Assembly (NCBI GenBank): GCA_902623185.1
Contig: CACNSW010000004.1
Coordinates: 1-64,000 of the forward strand
DNA: 64,000 nucleotides
Direction: 5' to 3'
From: an uncultured SAR116 cluster alpha proteobacterium
GTDB taxonomy: Bacteria; Pseudomonadota; Alphaproteobacteria; Puniceispirillales; Puniceispirillaceae
In this document: piece after piece, positions 51,580 to 60,357 of the stretch
How positions within the stretch are numbered: the first letter of the stretch is position 1
Layout of the letters: each line of letters starts with the position of its first letter
The notes under the pieces: model-generated
Told to the model about the DNA's origin: nothing
Databases searched by the model: none
What the model saw: only the letters and a program-made list of their open reading frames with translations
Program-made: the position numbers and the translations under genes

Positions 51580-53433
51580 TTATAAGTAGTCATATTTAGC
51601 AATCCATTCATGGGCATGGCCCATACAGCTATCCAAATGCTTTTGATAATTTTTCCATTTCATCCTGGAAGTCTTATAAATTGGTTTCACAACTTGTGAA
51701 TAACTCGGCGTCAGAACTAAACGACCTCGATTTTTTTTATTGTGGTAGTCTAAAATACTATCTTGCCAGTCCAGTTCGAGAAAACTTAACAAAGATTTAA
51801 TTTCGCGTTGCATATCTTCGACTAAATTCTCATATCTTAGCTCGTGGCAATTAAGGTTATACCGTTCCCTGCAGAGATTAAAAACTGCCATACTGTCACT
51901 GTAAAGTTTGGACGCACTTTTGAGACTCAGCATATTTTCCATCGCAGGGTTTAAATCAAAATTCTGCATGTATGAACTTAGTATAGAGTCAAGCGGGTGT
52001 CTCAATGCAAGAATGAATTTCGCATCGGGGTATAGCTTGTTGATAAGCGGCGCTTCATTAAGATTCAGCGGAAGCTTGTCAATGACTAGGGATTTGTGTT
52101 TTTCAGCATAATTTTTGAGTTCATTCTCATAGGCTTTTTTAGCTCTCTCAACTTCTGGCGTTGTCAAATTCTCAATCTCTGAAACAGAGATGTTTTCGCC
52201 CACTAAATCTATGGCGGCATCTATCATTGGTCGTTCTTCAGCAACGAAGATGTCAGAATGAGCACTCAAAATTGTGTCAAGTAACGTTGTTCCTGATCTT
52301 GGGAACCCAACGAGAAATACACAAGGGTTTTGCTCTTTTGGATTTGAATTGAGCGTGCAAGGGCGACCAACTAACTGCGTGAGTTGCTTTTTCCTCGTTG
52401 AAATTTTTTTAGCATAGCTGTTTGAGAGGTTTGATTGAATTTTAGCTAGTTGCTTTGCTTTTTTATTCATTAATTCATATTTCTTAAAAGCATCATCGTA
52501 TTGCTTGAGATTGTGCAAGCATTTAGCAGAAAGTTCTAAATACCGTGTCTGCAAACTGTCTGGAAGTTGGTTTTCATTAATTGACCTAATGAGACATAGG
52601 CACTTAGTGTGATCTTTAAGGTGAAATCTCGCTAGGGCTTCGAAAAAAACTATGCTATCAGACTTGTAAATCCCGGTTTGGTTGCAATTCTCTGCAAATT
52701 CTAATAGCTCGTGATAATTTCCTTTACGATCCAGCAAATCACATAAATATTGTCTGGCGGGTACTGACTCGGGTTGGTGTTTTAGGGCACTTTTGAAAGC
52801 CGCTTCAGACTCTTCTGCTTTTGAGGTTTGATTGAGCATTATGCCAAGTGCGATATAGGCGTCAACATAGTTCGACTTCAATTTTAAGGCTTTTTTTACT
52901 TCTGATATCCCTTCTGCGACTTGACCTAAGTCCCGCAGTGACATGCCAAGATTTAAATGAGCAACGGGATATTTAGGATCTAACTTGAGCGCCTTTTTGA
53001 AAAAACCAACTGAACGTTTATGATCTTTTTTTCTTCGGTAAATGGTGCCCAAATTGTTATTAGCGATAGCATGTGAAGGATCATACTTAATCGCAAATTC
53101 ATAATTGCAAATCGCTTCATCTAAGTTTCCCGCTTTCGCAAGTACATTTCCAAGATTGCAATAAGTTGGTGCGTGCGCTGGATTTAATTTTAGAGCTTCG
53201 GCATATATCTTCAAAGACTGATCAACTTTTCCCATTCCATCATAACAAGCGGCTTGGATATTCAAAATTTGAATAGAATATGGAAATGTTAAACGCAATG
53301 AATTAGCGTTTGATAAAGCCGTTGGATAATTGCCCGCAGAAAGATTCTTGATCAATTCGTTAATAATCCGAGCATCTGGCTCATCTCTGTTTGCGTAAAG
53401 CTCATTTATAACTTTTTTTGCCATGTTTCTCAT
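51580..53433 (-). CDS. TPR-repeat/sulfotransferase fusion protein (copy A)
   Basis: Multiple TPR units then VFLVGFPRSGTTLLDTILSAHSDIFVAEERPMID (5'-PSB) and FILALRHPLDSILSSYMQNF (3'-PB). Confidence 0.92.
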   Translation of the reverse strand: MRNMAKKVINELYANRDEPDARIINELIKNLSAGNYPTALSNANSLRLTFPYSIQILNIQAACYDGMGKVDQSLKIYAEALKLNPAHAPTYCNLGNVLAKAGNLDEAICNYEFAIKYDPSHAIANNNLGTIYRRKKDHKRSVGFFKKALKLDPKYPVAHLNLGMSLRDLGQVAEGISEVKKALKLKSNYVDAYIALGIMLNQTSKAEESEAAFKSALKHQPESVPARQYLCDLLDRKGNYHELLEFAENCNQTGIYKSDSIVFFEALARFHLKDHTKCLCLIRSINENQLPDSLQTRYLELSAKCLHNLKQYDDAFKKYELMNKKAKQLAKIQSNLSNSYAKKISTRKKQLTQLVGRPCTLNSNPKEQNPCVFLVGFPRSGTTLLDTILSAHSDIFVAEERPMIDAAIDLVGENISVSEIENLTTPEVERAKKAYENELKNYAEKHKSLVIDKLPLNLNEAPLINKLYPDAKFILALRHPLDSILSSYMQNFDLNPAMENMLSLKSASKLYSDSMAVFNLCRERYNLNCHELRYENLVEDMQREIKSLLSFLELDWQDSILDYHNKKNRGRLVLTPSYSQVVKPIYKTSRMKWKNYQKHLDSCMGHAHEWIAKYDYL

Positions 53434-53692
53434 TTTGTAAAAGGTTTAAGTTATCTGATTGATAAAAAGTAGTTCCACCTAGAATAAAGGACGATGCTAC
53501 TAAAGTTTTTGACTTAAAAAAATTTAAATCGCTGCACAATCAAAAATGGACATTCTCTTTCAGCCTTTTTTGGGCTGTGGAGACGGTATAATGTTTATCA
53601 AAATGGTATTTTGGATAACAGCTTACTGTCACCTGAAGCTCTGATTTAAGCAGATCAAAAACCTTTAAATTGAAATTTTTAGGAAAAGATTT

Positions 53693-55363
53693 ATGGCAAA
53701 AAAATGGTATCCCGATAGAGAATTGGCTCATTTACATCATCTGCTGAACTCAAATCAGCATAGAGCAATCGTCGCTAATTCTGAAACTTTAATATCAAGA
53801 TTTCCTCTCGATATGCGTGTCTACAACATAATTGGTATGGCATATTTTGCTTTGGGTTCACTAAGTAAGGCTCTGGACATAAATGACCGAGCAATCGTGA
53901 AAAATCCAAATTTTGCTCAGGGCTTTTTTAATCGAGGCGTGATTTTGAGCGCACAGGGGAAAATAGAAGAGGCAAAAAAGTCCTATGAAAAAACCCTTTC
54001 AATTAATCCAAACCATTTCGATGCACTGAACAATTTGGCGAATCTAGTCAAAAAATTAGGAGATTTAAACGCTGCAAAACAACTATACGAAGCGGCGTTA
54101 GTTAAAGATGAGACAAACATAAACTTACTGATTAATTATGGCCTTTTTCTGGCTAGTTTAGACGATTTTTTAAATGCAAAAAAATTTTTTAAAGCTGCTT
54201 TAAATATCGAGCCCAGCAACTCTATAGCTTTGTGTAAATTAGGAAACATTCACGCAATTTGCGGTGAATTTGAGGATGCTAAGTTTTGTTTGGAATCGTC
54301 AATAAATGCTGACCCTGGGAATGCAGAAGCCTTTTTTCACCTTAGCGAGATGGAACATTTTACGTCACAAGATCACAAGCTAAGCATAATGGTAAAAGTT
54401 CATGAAGACTCTAAACGCAACTCATCTGACAAAAAATACATTTGCTTTGCGTTGGCAAAGGCTTACGAGGACATGAAAAAGTATGATAGGGCTTTCAAAT
54501 TTTATTCTGAAGGAAATGCGTTGAGGAAAAGAGAAATAGGTTATGAAGTGCAAGCTGACGAAAAGTTATTCAAAGATATTAAGAAAAGCAACACGTTCCC
54601 AATAAAACCAGTCCAAGTAGAAAACAGTCTTAATCAATGTCCAATCTTTGTAGTTGGATTGCCCCGGTCGGGCACTACTCTAATTGAACAAATACTAGCT
54701 AGTCATAGTCATATTTTTGGTGCAAATGAATTGCTTTTCGCCAACTTGGGAATACAGAAACACAAATTGTTAGAAAAAAAAGCAAATGAAAGTAGTATCA
54801 CTGAGTTTAGACAGTTTTATTTGGAATCAATACGTAGACTAGGTGTAACCGAGCGATTTATAGTTGATAAAATGCCTTTGAATTTTCGGTGGATCGGTTT
54901 TTTGGTATCAGCGTTGCCTGAGAGTAAGATCGTCCATGTGAGACGGGACGGAGTTGCTACATGTTGGTCAATTTACAAAAAGCTTTTTTACGGAAAGGGA
55001 AATGGTTTTGATTGTGACTTACAAGATATTGTTTCTTATTATGGACTTTACAGTGACCTTATGCAGTTTTGGCGAAAGACTTACCCGGGGAGAACGATTG
55101 AAATAAAATATGAGAATTTGGTTTCGGACCCCAAAAAACAAATAGAAGATTTAGTGAGCAATTTAGGCCTTGAAATGGAAAAAGAGTGCTTGAATTTTCA
55201 TGAAACAAATCGTTCTGTCAAAACCGCATCGCTTGCTCAAGTTAGAGTTAAAATATTTGGTAATAGTAACGAAGCTTGGAAACCATTTTTACCCTACCTT
55301 GAAGATTTTGTTGCCGCGATTCGCAAAATTGAGGCTAACGAATCATCAGTCTCAAAATTTTAG
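53693..55363 (+). CDS. TPR-repeat/sulfotransferase fusion protein (copy B, distinct subfamily)
   Basis: TPR units then IFVVGLPRSGTTLIEQILASHSHIFGANEL and IVHVRRDGVATCWSIYK. Confidence 0.92.
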   Translation: MAKKWYPDRELAHLHHLLNSNQHRAIVANSETLISRFPLDMRVYNIIGMAYFALGSLSKALDINDRAIVKNPNFAQGFFNRGVILSAQGKIEEAKKSYEKTLSINPNHFDALNNLANLVKKLGDLNAAKQLYEAALVKDETNINLLINYGLFLASLDDFLNAKKFFKAALNIEPSNSIALCKLGNIHAICGEFEDAKFCLESSINADPGNAEAFFHLSEMEHFTSQDHKLSIMVKVHEDSKRNSSDKKYICFALAKAYEDMKKYDRAFKFYSEGNALRKREIGYEVQADEKLFKDIKKSNTFPIKPVQVENSLNQCPIFVVGLPRSGTTLIEQILASHSHIFGANELLFANLGIQKHKLLEKKANESSITEFRQFYLESIRRLGVTERFIVDKMPLNFRWIGFLVSALPESKIVHVRRDGVATCWSIYKKLFYGKGNGFDCDLQDIVSYYGLYSDLMQFWRKTYPGRTIEIKYENLVSDPKKQIEDLVSNLGLEMEKECLNFHETNRSVKTASLAQVRVKIFGNSNEAWKPFLPYLEDFVAAIRKIEANESSVSKF

Positions 55364-55383
55364 TGTTGTTTTTTTGGAATACA

Positions 55384-55393
55384 CCCCCCCCCC
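55384..55393. repeat. Homopolymeric C10 tract
   Basis: ACACCCCCCCCCCGTTAAGTCT immediately upstream of ATG 55403. Confidence 0.95.
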
Positions 55394-55402
55394 GTTAAGT
55401 CT

Positions 55403-57061
55403 ATGATTTTAAATTACTTGATCGCAGCGGAGTGCTCCTTGAAAAGCGTGAACATAGCCCTAGAAATACCAAAGTCTGACTTTGAAGCTATAGCCCTCTT
55501 GAACAATCGGGGAGAACATCAAGAAGCGCTACAAAAAGTAATTTCTTTGGAACGATTTTATCCAAATTCAACTAATTTAATTCGCCTAAAAGCAAAAATT
55601 CTTACTTTATTGGAACGCTATTCAGAATCTATTGAGATACTTAACAAACTTATAAAATTGCATGAGCATAACAGCCAATTTTTCTATGACCTTGGAGAGG
55701 CTCATTTTTTTGCTGGAGAACATGAAAAAGCTTCTAGAGTGCTCACGCGGCTTTTGAAAAAAGACCCGAATTTCTATTACGCTTATGTTCTGCTAAGCAA
55801 TTCATATAGAAAAATCGGAAAGCATTTTGCTGCAGAAAAGACGCTGCATAAAGCGCGCTTTGTCGATGCTCAAAATCCAATAGCCTATGAGCTATTGTGT
55901 GAATTGTACGAAGATTCTCTTAAATTTGACGCAATTAAGGGCGTCTTAACCGAGGCAAAAGAAAAACTCGTAGATTATACTCCCTCGCTTTTATATTTTG
56001 AGGGGCAACTCTTATTTAAGGCAGGAAATTTTGATGGATGTCTCAAGGTCTTATCCAGCCCAAGTTTCAAAGATTGGAATGTTTCATCTTGGTCCTCAGT
56101 GCTTCAGCTTAAGGGTCGTTGTTACGACAAGTTAGGCAATCATGATTTGGCATTTAGTGTTTTTACAGAAATGAACCAATTACACTTAACGTCAAATCCA
56201 AATTTGGAGGAAGTAGCAGCGAACTATCGTAGGATTTACATACAGCTGAACGGCCAAGTTTTGGACAAACCACCAAAGAAATTTGAAAAGAAATCATACA
56301 AAAAGTTGAAATTTACACCTATATTTTTGGTAGGTTTTCCCCGTTCAGGCACAACTTTACTTGATACAGCATTACGTGGTCACCCAAAATTAAGTGTTGC
56401 GGAAGAATTTAACGTAATGAGTGAGTGTAGGGGTAAATTGAATCCTGATTTTCTCATTAATGACATTGATAGTCTCGAACGCGCCTGCATCGAAGAATTA
56501 AGAAGCGAATACGTCTTAAAAATGTGTTCACTTATCGAAGAAACGCCAAATGAGTTTTTAATTGACAAATACCCGCTGAACATTGTCCACATACCCCTGA
56601 TTTGTAATATGTTTCCAGAAAGTAAATTTATCCTTGCTGTTAGGCATCCACTTGATGTGGCATTAAGTTGTTACATGCAAAATTTTAAAATTAACGGTGC
56701 GATGGCAAATTTGCTTAAACTGGATAGCACTTACGAAATGTATGATCTTGCGATGTCTTTTTTTGATGCATGTACGAAGAGATATAGTATTTCATTCAAA
56801 AGGATACATTATGAGGATATGGTCTCAGACTATAGTGGTACCTTAACTAATCTTTTGAAATTTCTTGAACTAGAATGGGACGATAACTTGGCTGACCATA
56901 CTGTTCATGCAAAAAAGCGGACTACCATAAATACGCCCAGCTATGATCAAGTTGTGCTGCCTATATACGACAATGCCAAATTTCGTTGGCTTAATTACCA
57001 AAAGTACTTAGTTGGCCATAAAACCCTATTGGAGCAATGGATTGATAAGTTTGGTTACTGA
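55403..57061 (+). CDS. TPR-repeat/sulfotransferase fusion protein (copy C, related to copy A)
   Basis: IFLVGFPRSGTTLLDTALRGHPKLSVAEEF, FILAVRHPLDVALSCYMQNFKINGAMANLL; shares the TPSY.QVV.PIY....RW.NYQKYL C-terminal motif with copy A. Confidence 0.9.
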   Translation: MILNYLIAAECSLKSVNIALEIPKSDFEAIALLNNRGEHQEALQKVISLERFYPNSTNLIRLKAKILTLLERYSESIEILNKLIKLHEHNSQFFYDLGEAHFFAGEHEKASRVLTRLLKKDPNFYYAYVLLSNSYRKIGKHFAAEKTLHKARFVDAQNPIAYELLCELYEDSLKFDAIKGVLTEAKEKLVDYTPSLLYFEGQLLFKAGNFDGCLKVLSSPSFKDWNVSSWSSVLQLKGRCYDKLGNHDLAFSVFTEMNQLHLTSNPNLEEVAANYRRIYIQLNGQVLDKPPKKFEKKSYKKLKFTPIFLVGFPRSGTTLLDTALRGHPKLSVAEEFNVMSECRGKLNPDFLINDIDSLERACIEELRSEYVLKMCSLIEETPNEFLIDKYPLNIVHIPLICNMFPESKFILAVRHPLDVALSCYMQNFKINGAMANLLKLDSTYEMYDLAMSFFDACTKRYSISFKRIHYEDMVSDYSGTLTNLLKFLELEWDDNLADHTVHAKKRTTINTPSYDQVVLPIYDNAKFRWLNYQKYLVGHKTLLEQWIDKFGY

Positions 57062-57136
57062 TCCGAAAAGCTTCAAAAGCGGTTAATGAGAGTTTTAGTC
57101 AACAAGGTTGGACTAAAGACCATCACGGCTGGAAAC

Positions 57137-57211
57137 TGGAGCGGGTGAAGGGATTCGAACCCTCGACCCCAACCTTAGCAAGGTTGTGCTCTACCACTGA
57201 GCTACACCCGC
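57137..57211 (-). tRNA. tRNA with tRNA-Gly(GCC)-type body but GCT anticodon (nominal Ser)
   Basis: RC: GCGGGTGTAGCTCAGTGGTAGAGCACAACCTTGCTAAGGTTGGGGTCGAGGGTTCGAATCCCTTCACCCGCTCCA. Complete cloverleaf, U73, encoded CCA, short 5-nt variable loop; anticodon at 57177-57179 is GCT, not GCC. Confidence 0.93.
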
Positions 57212-57392
57212 TTGTTGTCCAAAAAAGCTGATCTTATCAAATATATAAGATCAACATACTCCGTTGGTATAGTCCAATGGCCCATACCATGCAAGAGCCA
57301 AATAAGATTGTGTTGTCAGGTTTGCAATGAATTTGGTGCATCATGCTAGCCTTGGTTTGAAATAGAATTAATTTTGTGGATTTGTTAAGTTT

Positions 57393-58526
57393 TTATCGTT
57401 TTTCTAGCGACTTTTTGAGTCCATCTATAACCAGATGCTGAGTTTCTTCATCTAGGTATGGGTGCATAGGAAGCGATATAACATTTCTGCTTAATTTTTC
57501 TGTGATCTCTAATTTTCCCCGAGCAATCGGGAAACTTTGGTATGGTGGTTGTTGATGCATAGGCACAGGGTAGTAAATTGCAGTAGGGATACCCAGTCCC
57601 TGCATTGTCATGCAGACCTCATCGCGATCGACGTTAGACGGCAGTTTTATGGTGTACTGTGCCCAGCTTGATGTGGCGCCAAGAGCAATTTGCGGAGTTT
57701 CGACTATATTACCAATTAAATCATGATATCGGTCAGCGACCTGTTGGCGCAATGCTAGCTCTTCGTCAAAAATGTCTAATTTGGCATCCAGCACCACGGC
57801 TTGAATGGTGTCAAGTCTTCCAGTCATGCCAATACGAACATTTTGATATTTGTCTTTACCCATGCCGTGAATTCGGCAGGATCGAATTATATCGGCAATG
57901 TTATCATCGTCGGTAAAAACAGCGCCACCATCACCATAGCAACCAAGTGGCTTTGCTGGGAAAAAGCTTGTGCAAGTTACATGTGCCAGAGAGCCAACTT
58001 TTTGGCGGTTCAAACTCGCGCCAAAACTCTGCGCAGCATCATCGATTAGCCACAGATTGTTCATCATAGCATATTTCATCAGTGCCTCGAGATTGGCAGG
58101 TTGGCCAAACAGGCCAACGCTGATAACGCCGACAACCTCCACATTAGCGCTTCTAGCCGCTTCGCGTGCATCGTCAAGCTGTGTGTGGTCAATATTGAAA
58201 GTTGACGGATCTACATCAGCAAAAACCGGGATAGCTCCCATAACAGGCATCACCTCAGCGCTCGCAGCAAAAGTGAAGGAAGGCACAATGACACCCTGCC
58301 CTGGTTTTAAGTCTAAGCCCCGCAAGGCCAATAGTAGCGCATCTGTTCCTGAGGAACAGGAAATATTATGCTTTGCTCCCGACCATTCGGCAAGCCGGGT
58401 CTCTAGCGCCGGGATTTCTGGACCCATGATATATGAGCCATGATCCAGAACAGCTGCAAGGCCCGCGTCAATCTTGCCGCGGACGCGGGCTTGTTGTGAT
58501 TTCAGATCAATGAAGGGAATGCTCAT
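57393..58526 (-). CDS. DegT/DnrJ/EryC1/StrS-family PLP aminotransferase (nucleotide-sugar)
   Basis: IPFIDLKSQQARVRGKIDAGLAAVLDHGSYIMGPEI ... SCSSGTDALLLALRGL ... TSFFPAKPLGCYGDGGAVF. Confidence 0.95.
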   Translation of the reverse strand: MSIPFIDLKSQQARVRGKIDAGLAAVLDHGSYIMGPEIPALETRLAEWSGAKHNISCSSGTDALLLALRGLDLKPGQGVIVPSFTFAASAEVMPVMGAIPVFADVDPSTFNIDHTQLDDAREAARSANVEVVGVISVGLFGQPANLEALMKYAMMNNLWLIDDAAQSFGASLNRQKVGSLAHVTCTSFFPAKPLGCYGDGGAVFTDDDNIADIIRSCRIHGMGKDKYQNVRIGMTGRLDTIQAVVLDAKLDIFDEELALRQQVADRYHDLIGNIVETPQIALGATSSWAQYTIKLPSNVDRDEVCMTMQGLGIPTAIYYPVPMHQQPPYQSFPIARGKLEITEKLSRNVISLPMHPYLDEETQHLVIDGLKKSLEKR

Positions 58527-58548
58527 TAAATCAATCCTGTTTTAGGCG

Positions 58549-59526
58549 TTATGAAGTTTCGTTTACGCTCATATCGAGCAAGGCTGCCTGCATGGTTTCT
58601 AAGGTGCGTTGTACGGCTAAAGCCTCATCGATATTGCTGGGAACTGGCTTACCGGTTAGGCAGATGTCAACAAAAGCGCGCATCTCCTCCTTCAGTGGTT
58701 CAGCTTCGGCGACTGGAAGAGCTACTGGGCTGGCGCGCTCGATGATGAAACTTTCATTGTCAGGGCGGATATGATCTTGAAATAACACCAACTTTTCTGG
58801 CCATGCCTTTGTGTCATCAAAAACAAGTGATCCTGCCGTACCGCTGACTGTGAGTCGGTGTTCCTTGTAGGGAGAAATCCAGCAGGTCTGCATGCTTGCA
58901 GATACGCCCCCAGTAAAACCAAGTACCGTCGCGAGCGTATCAACTATGCCGGGCGTTACATGGCTGGCACCGGCACAGCTTACTTTTATTGGCTCTAAGC
59001 CGGTGAGCGCCAAGATGAGTGAGAGATCATGAGGACAGAGATCGAATAATACGGACTCGGTGTTTCGAATACGCCCCATGGCCAGCCTGTTAGCCTGAAT
59101 ATGCCGCAACGTACCTATTGCGCCAGCATTAACCTGCGCTTGTAGTTCGATGAACGCCGCGTGATAGCGGATCAGATGACCAACCATTACTTGGCGGCTG
59201 TTTACGTTGGCTGCAGCGGCGATCTTCTGTGCACCGGTTAGATCTAGCGCTAGCGGCTTTTCAACATAGACGTGTTTGCCGGAATTTAAAATGCGAATTG
59301 CAAGATCGACGTGGCTTGGCGCTGAGCTTGCTATCACGATGCCATCAATACCACCCTCTTCGAGCAGCGTGGTAATCGGTTTGGCGGAAACATCAAATTG
59401 TGTGGCAAATTCTTTGGCGGTTGCCTCCGATTTGTCCGCAACGGCAGCTAACGCCTTGAGCTGCGCTAAATTACGCGCCAGATTGCGGCCCCACATGCCG
59501 CAGCCAATTAATCCTACATTCGCCAT
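58549..59526 (-). CDS. Gfo/Idh/MocA-family oxidoreductase
   Basis: NVGLIGCGMWGRNLARNLAQL Rossmann; HVYVEKPLALDLTGAQKI. Confidence 0.93.
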   Translation of the reverse strand: MANVGLIGCGMWGRNLARNLAQLKALAAVADKSEATAKEFATQFDVSAKPITTLLEEGGIDGIVIASSAPSHVDLAIRILNSGKHVYVEKPLALDLTGAQKIAAAANVNSRQVMVGHLIRYHAAFIELQAQVNAGAIGTLRHIQANRLAMGRIRNTESVLFDLCPHDLSLILALTGLEPIKVSCAGASHVTPGIVDTLATVLGFTGGVSASMQTCWISPYKEHRLTVSGTAGSLVFDDTKAWPEKLVLFQDHIRPDNESFIIERASPVALPVAEAEPLKEEMRAFVDICLTGKPVPSNIDEALAVQRTLETMQAALLDMSVNETS

Positions 59527-59672
59527 TTGAACCCAATTTTTTGGATGTTAGAAGGGGTTTACGGCGACACCAAATTCCCGTCAATAGTTGCATTTTGTAA
59601 CATTCTGTTGAAGATGGGAATCGACTTTGAAGAGCACAACTTTTTGCATCCGTTATAATCAAGGGAACAAAA

Positions 59673-60191
59673 ATGGACGCCTCATCCACTTTCAAAGACA
59701 GTTTGCCGACGACACCTGAGTCGCTGATCGGGCAACTCAAGCTCCTCAATGTTGCCTTCACCACACATCACCACCCGCCATTGCGCACCGTTGAAGATTC
59801 GAAGGGATATCGAGACAATATGCCTGGCACGCATGTCAAAAACCTCTACCTGCGAGACAAAAAGAAACATAATTATTTGATTGTTGCGGAGGAGGATCGC
59901 ACGATCGATCTTAAATCGTTGCATACAATCATAGGCTCTGATCGGTTGTCCTTTGGTAGCGTAGAGCGGCTTTTTGAGGTGCTTGGCGTGCGTCCTGGCG
60001 CGGTTAGCCCTTTCACCCTAGTTAATGATCCAGAACATCGGGTTTGTCTATGCATAGATATCAAGTTGATGAAGGCCAAAAGACTATATTTTCATCCACT
60101 AGTGAATGACATCACTATAGGGTTGACCCCCGACGGTCTGTCACGGTTCCTTGAGGATACAGGGCATCGGCCGCAGCTGATCAATTTTTGA
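59673..60191 (+). CDS. YbaK/ProX-type prolyl-tRNA deacylase
   Basis: GTHVKNLYLRDKKKHNYLIVAEEDRTIDLKSL ... SPFTLVNDPEHRVCLCID. Confidence 0.9.
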   Translation: MDASSTFKDSLPTTPESLIGQLKLLNVAFTTHHHPPLRTVEDSKGYRDNMPGTHVKNLYLRDKKKHNYLIVAEEDRTIDLKSLHTIIGSDRLSFGSVERLFEVLGVRPGAVSPFTLVNDPEHRVCLCIDIKLMKAKRLYFHPLVNDITIGLTPDGLSRFLEDTGHRPQLINF

Positions 60192-60357
60192 GCAATGCCC
60201 AACGACCCTTTGTTGTCTGGCAGCCCTTGTTTCCCTTAACTGGACACCTAAATTGAAGAGAAGGTCCTGGCGAGGAAGCTTGCACTCCAGTCTCTGGAGG
60301 ATTGAATTAAGAGAGTGGGCTATTTGTATTCGCTGACATACAGAATTTGAGGGGAAA

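Noticed and set aside
53561-53577. CAGCC-N7-GGCTG inverted repeat upstream of TPR-sulfotransferase B
   Set aside because: Only 5-bp stem; too weak to call a terminator or regulatory hairpin.
55200-55406. Overlapping ORF (68 aa) spanning the C10 tract
   Set aside because: Out-of-frame reading of the sulfotransferase 3' end; no domain features.
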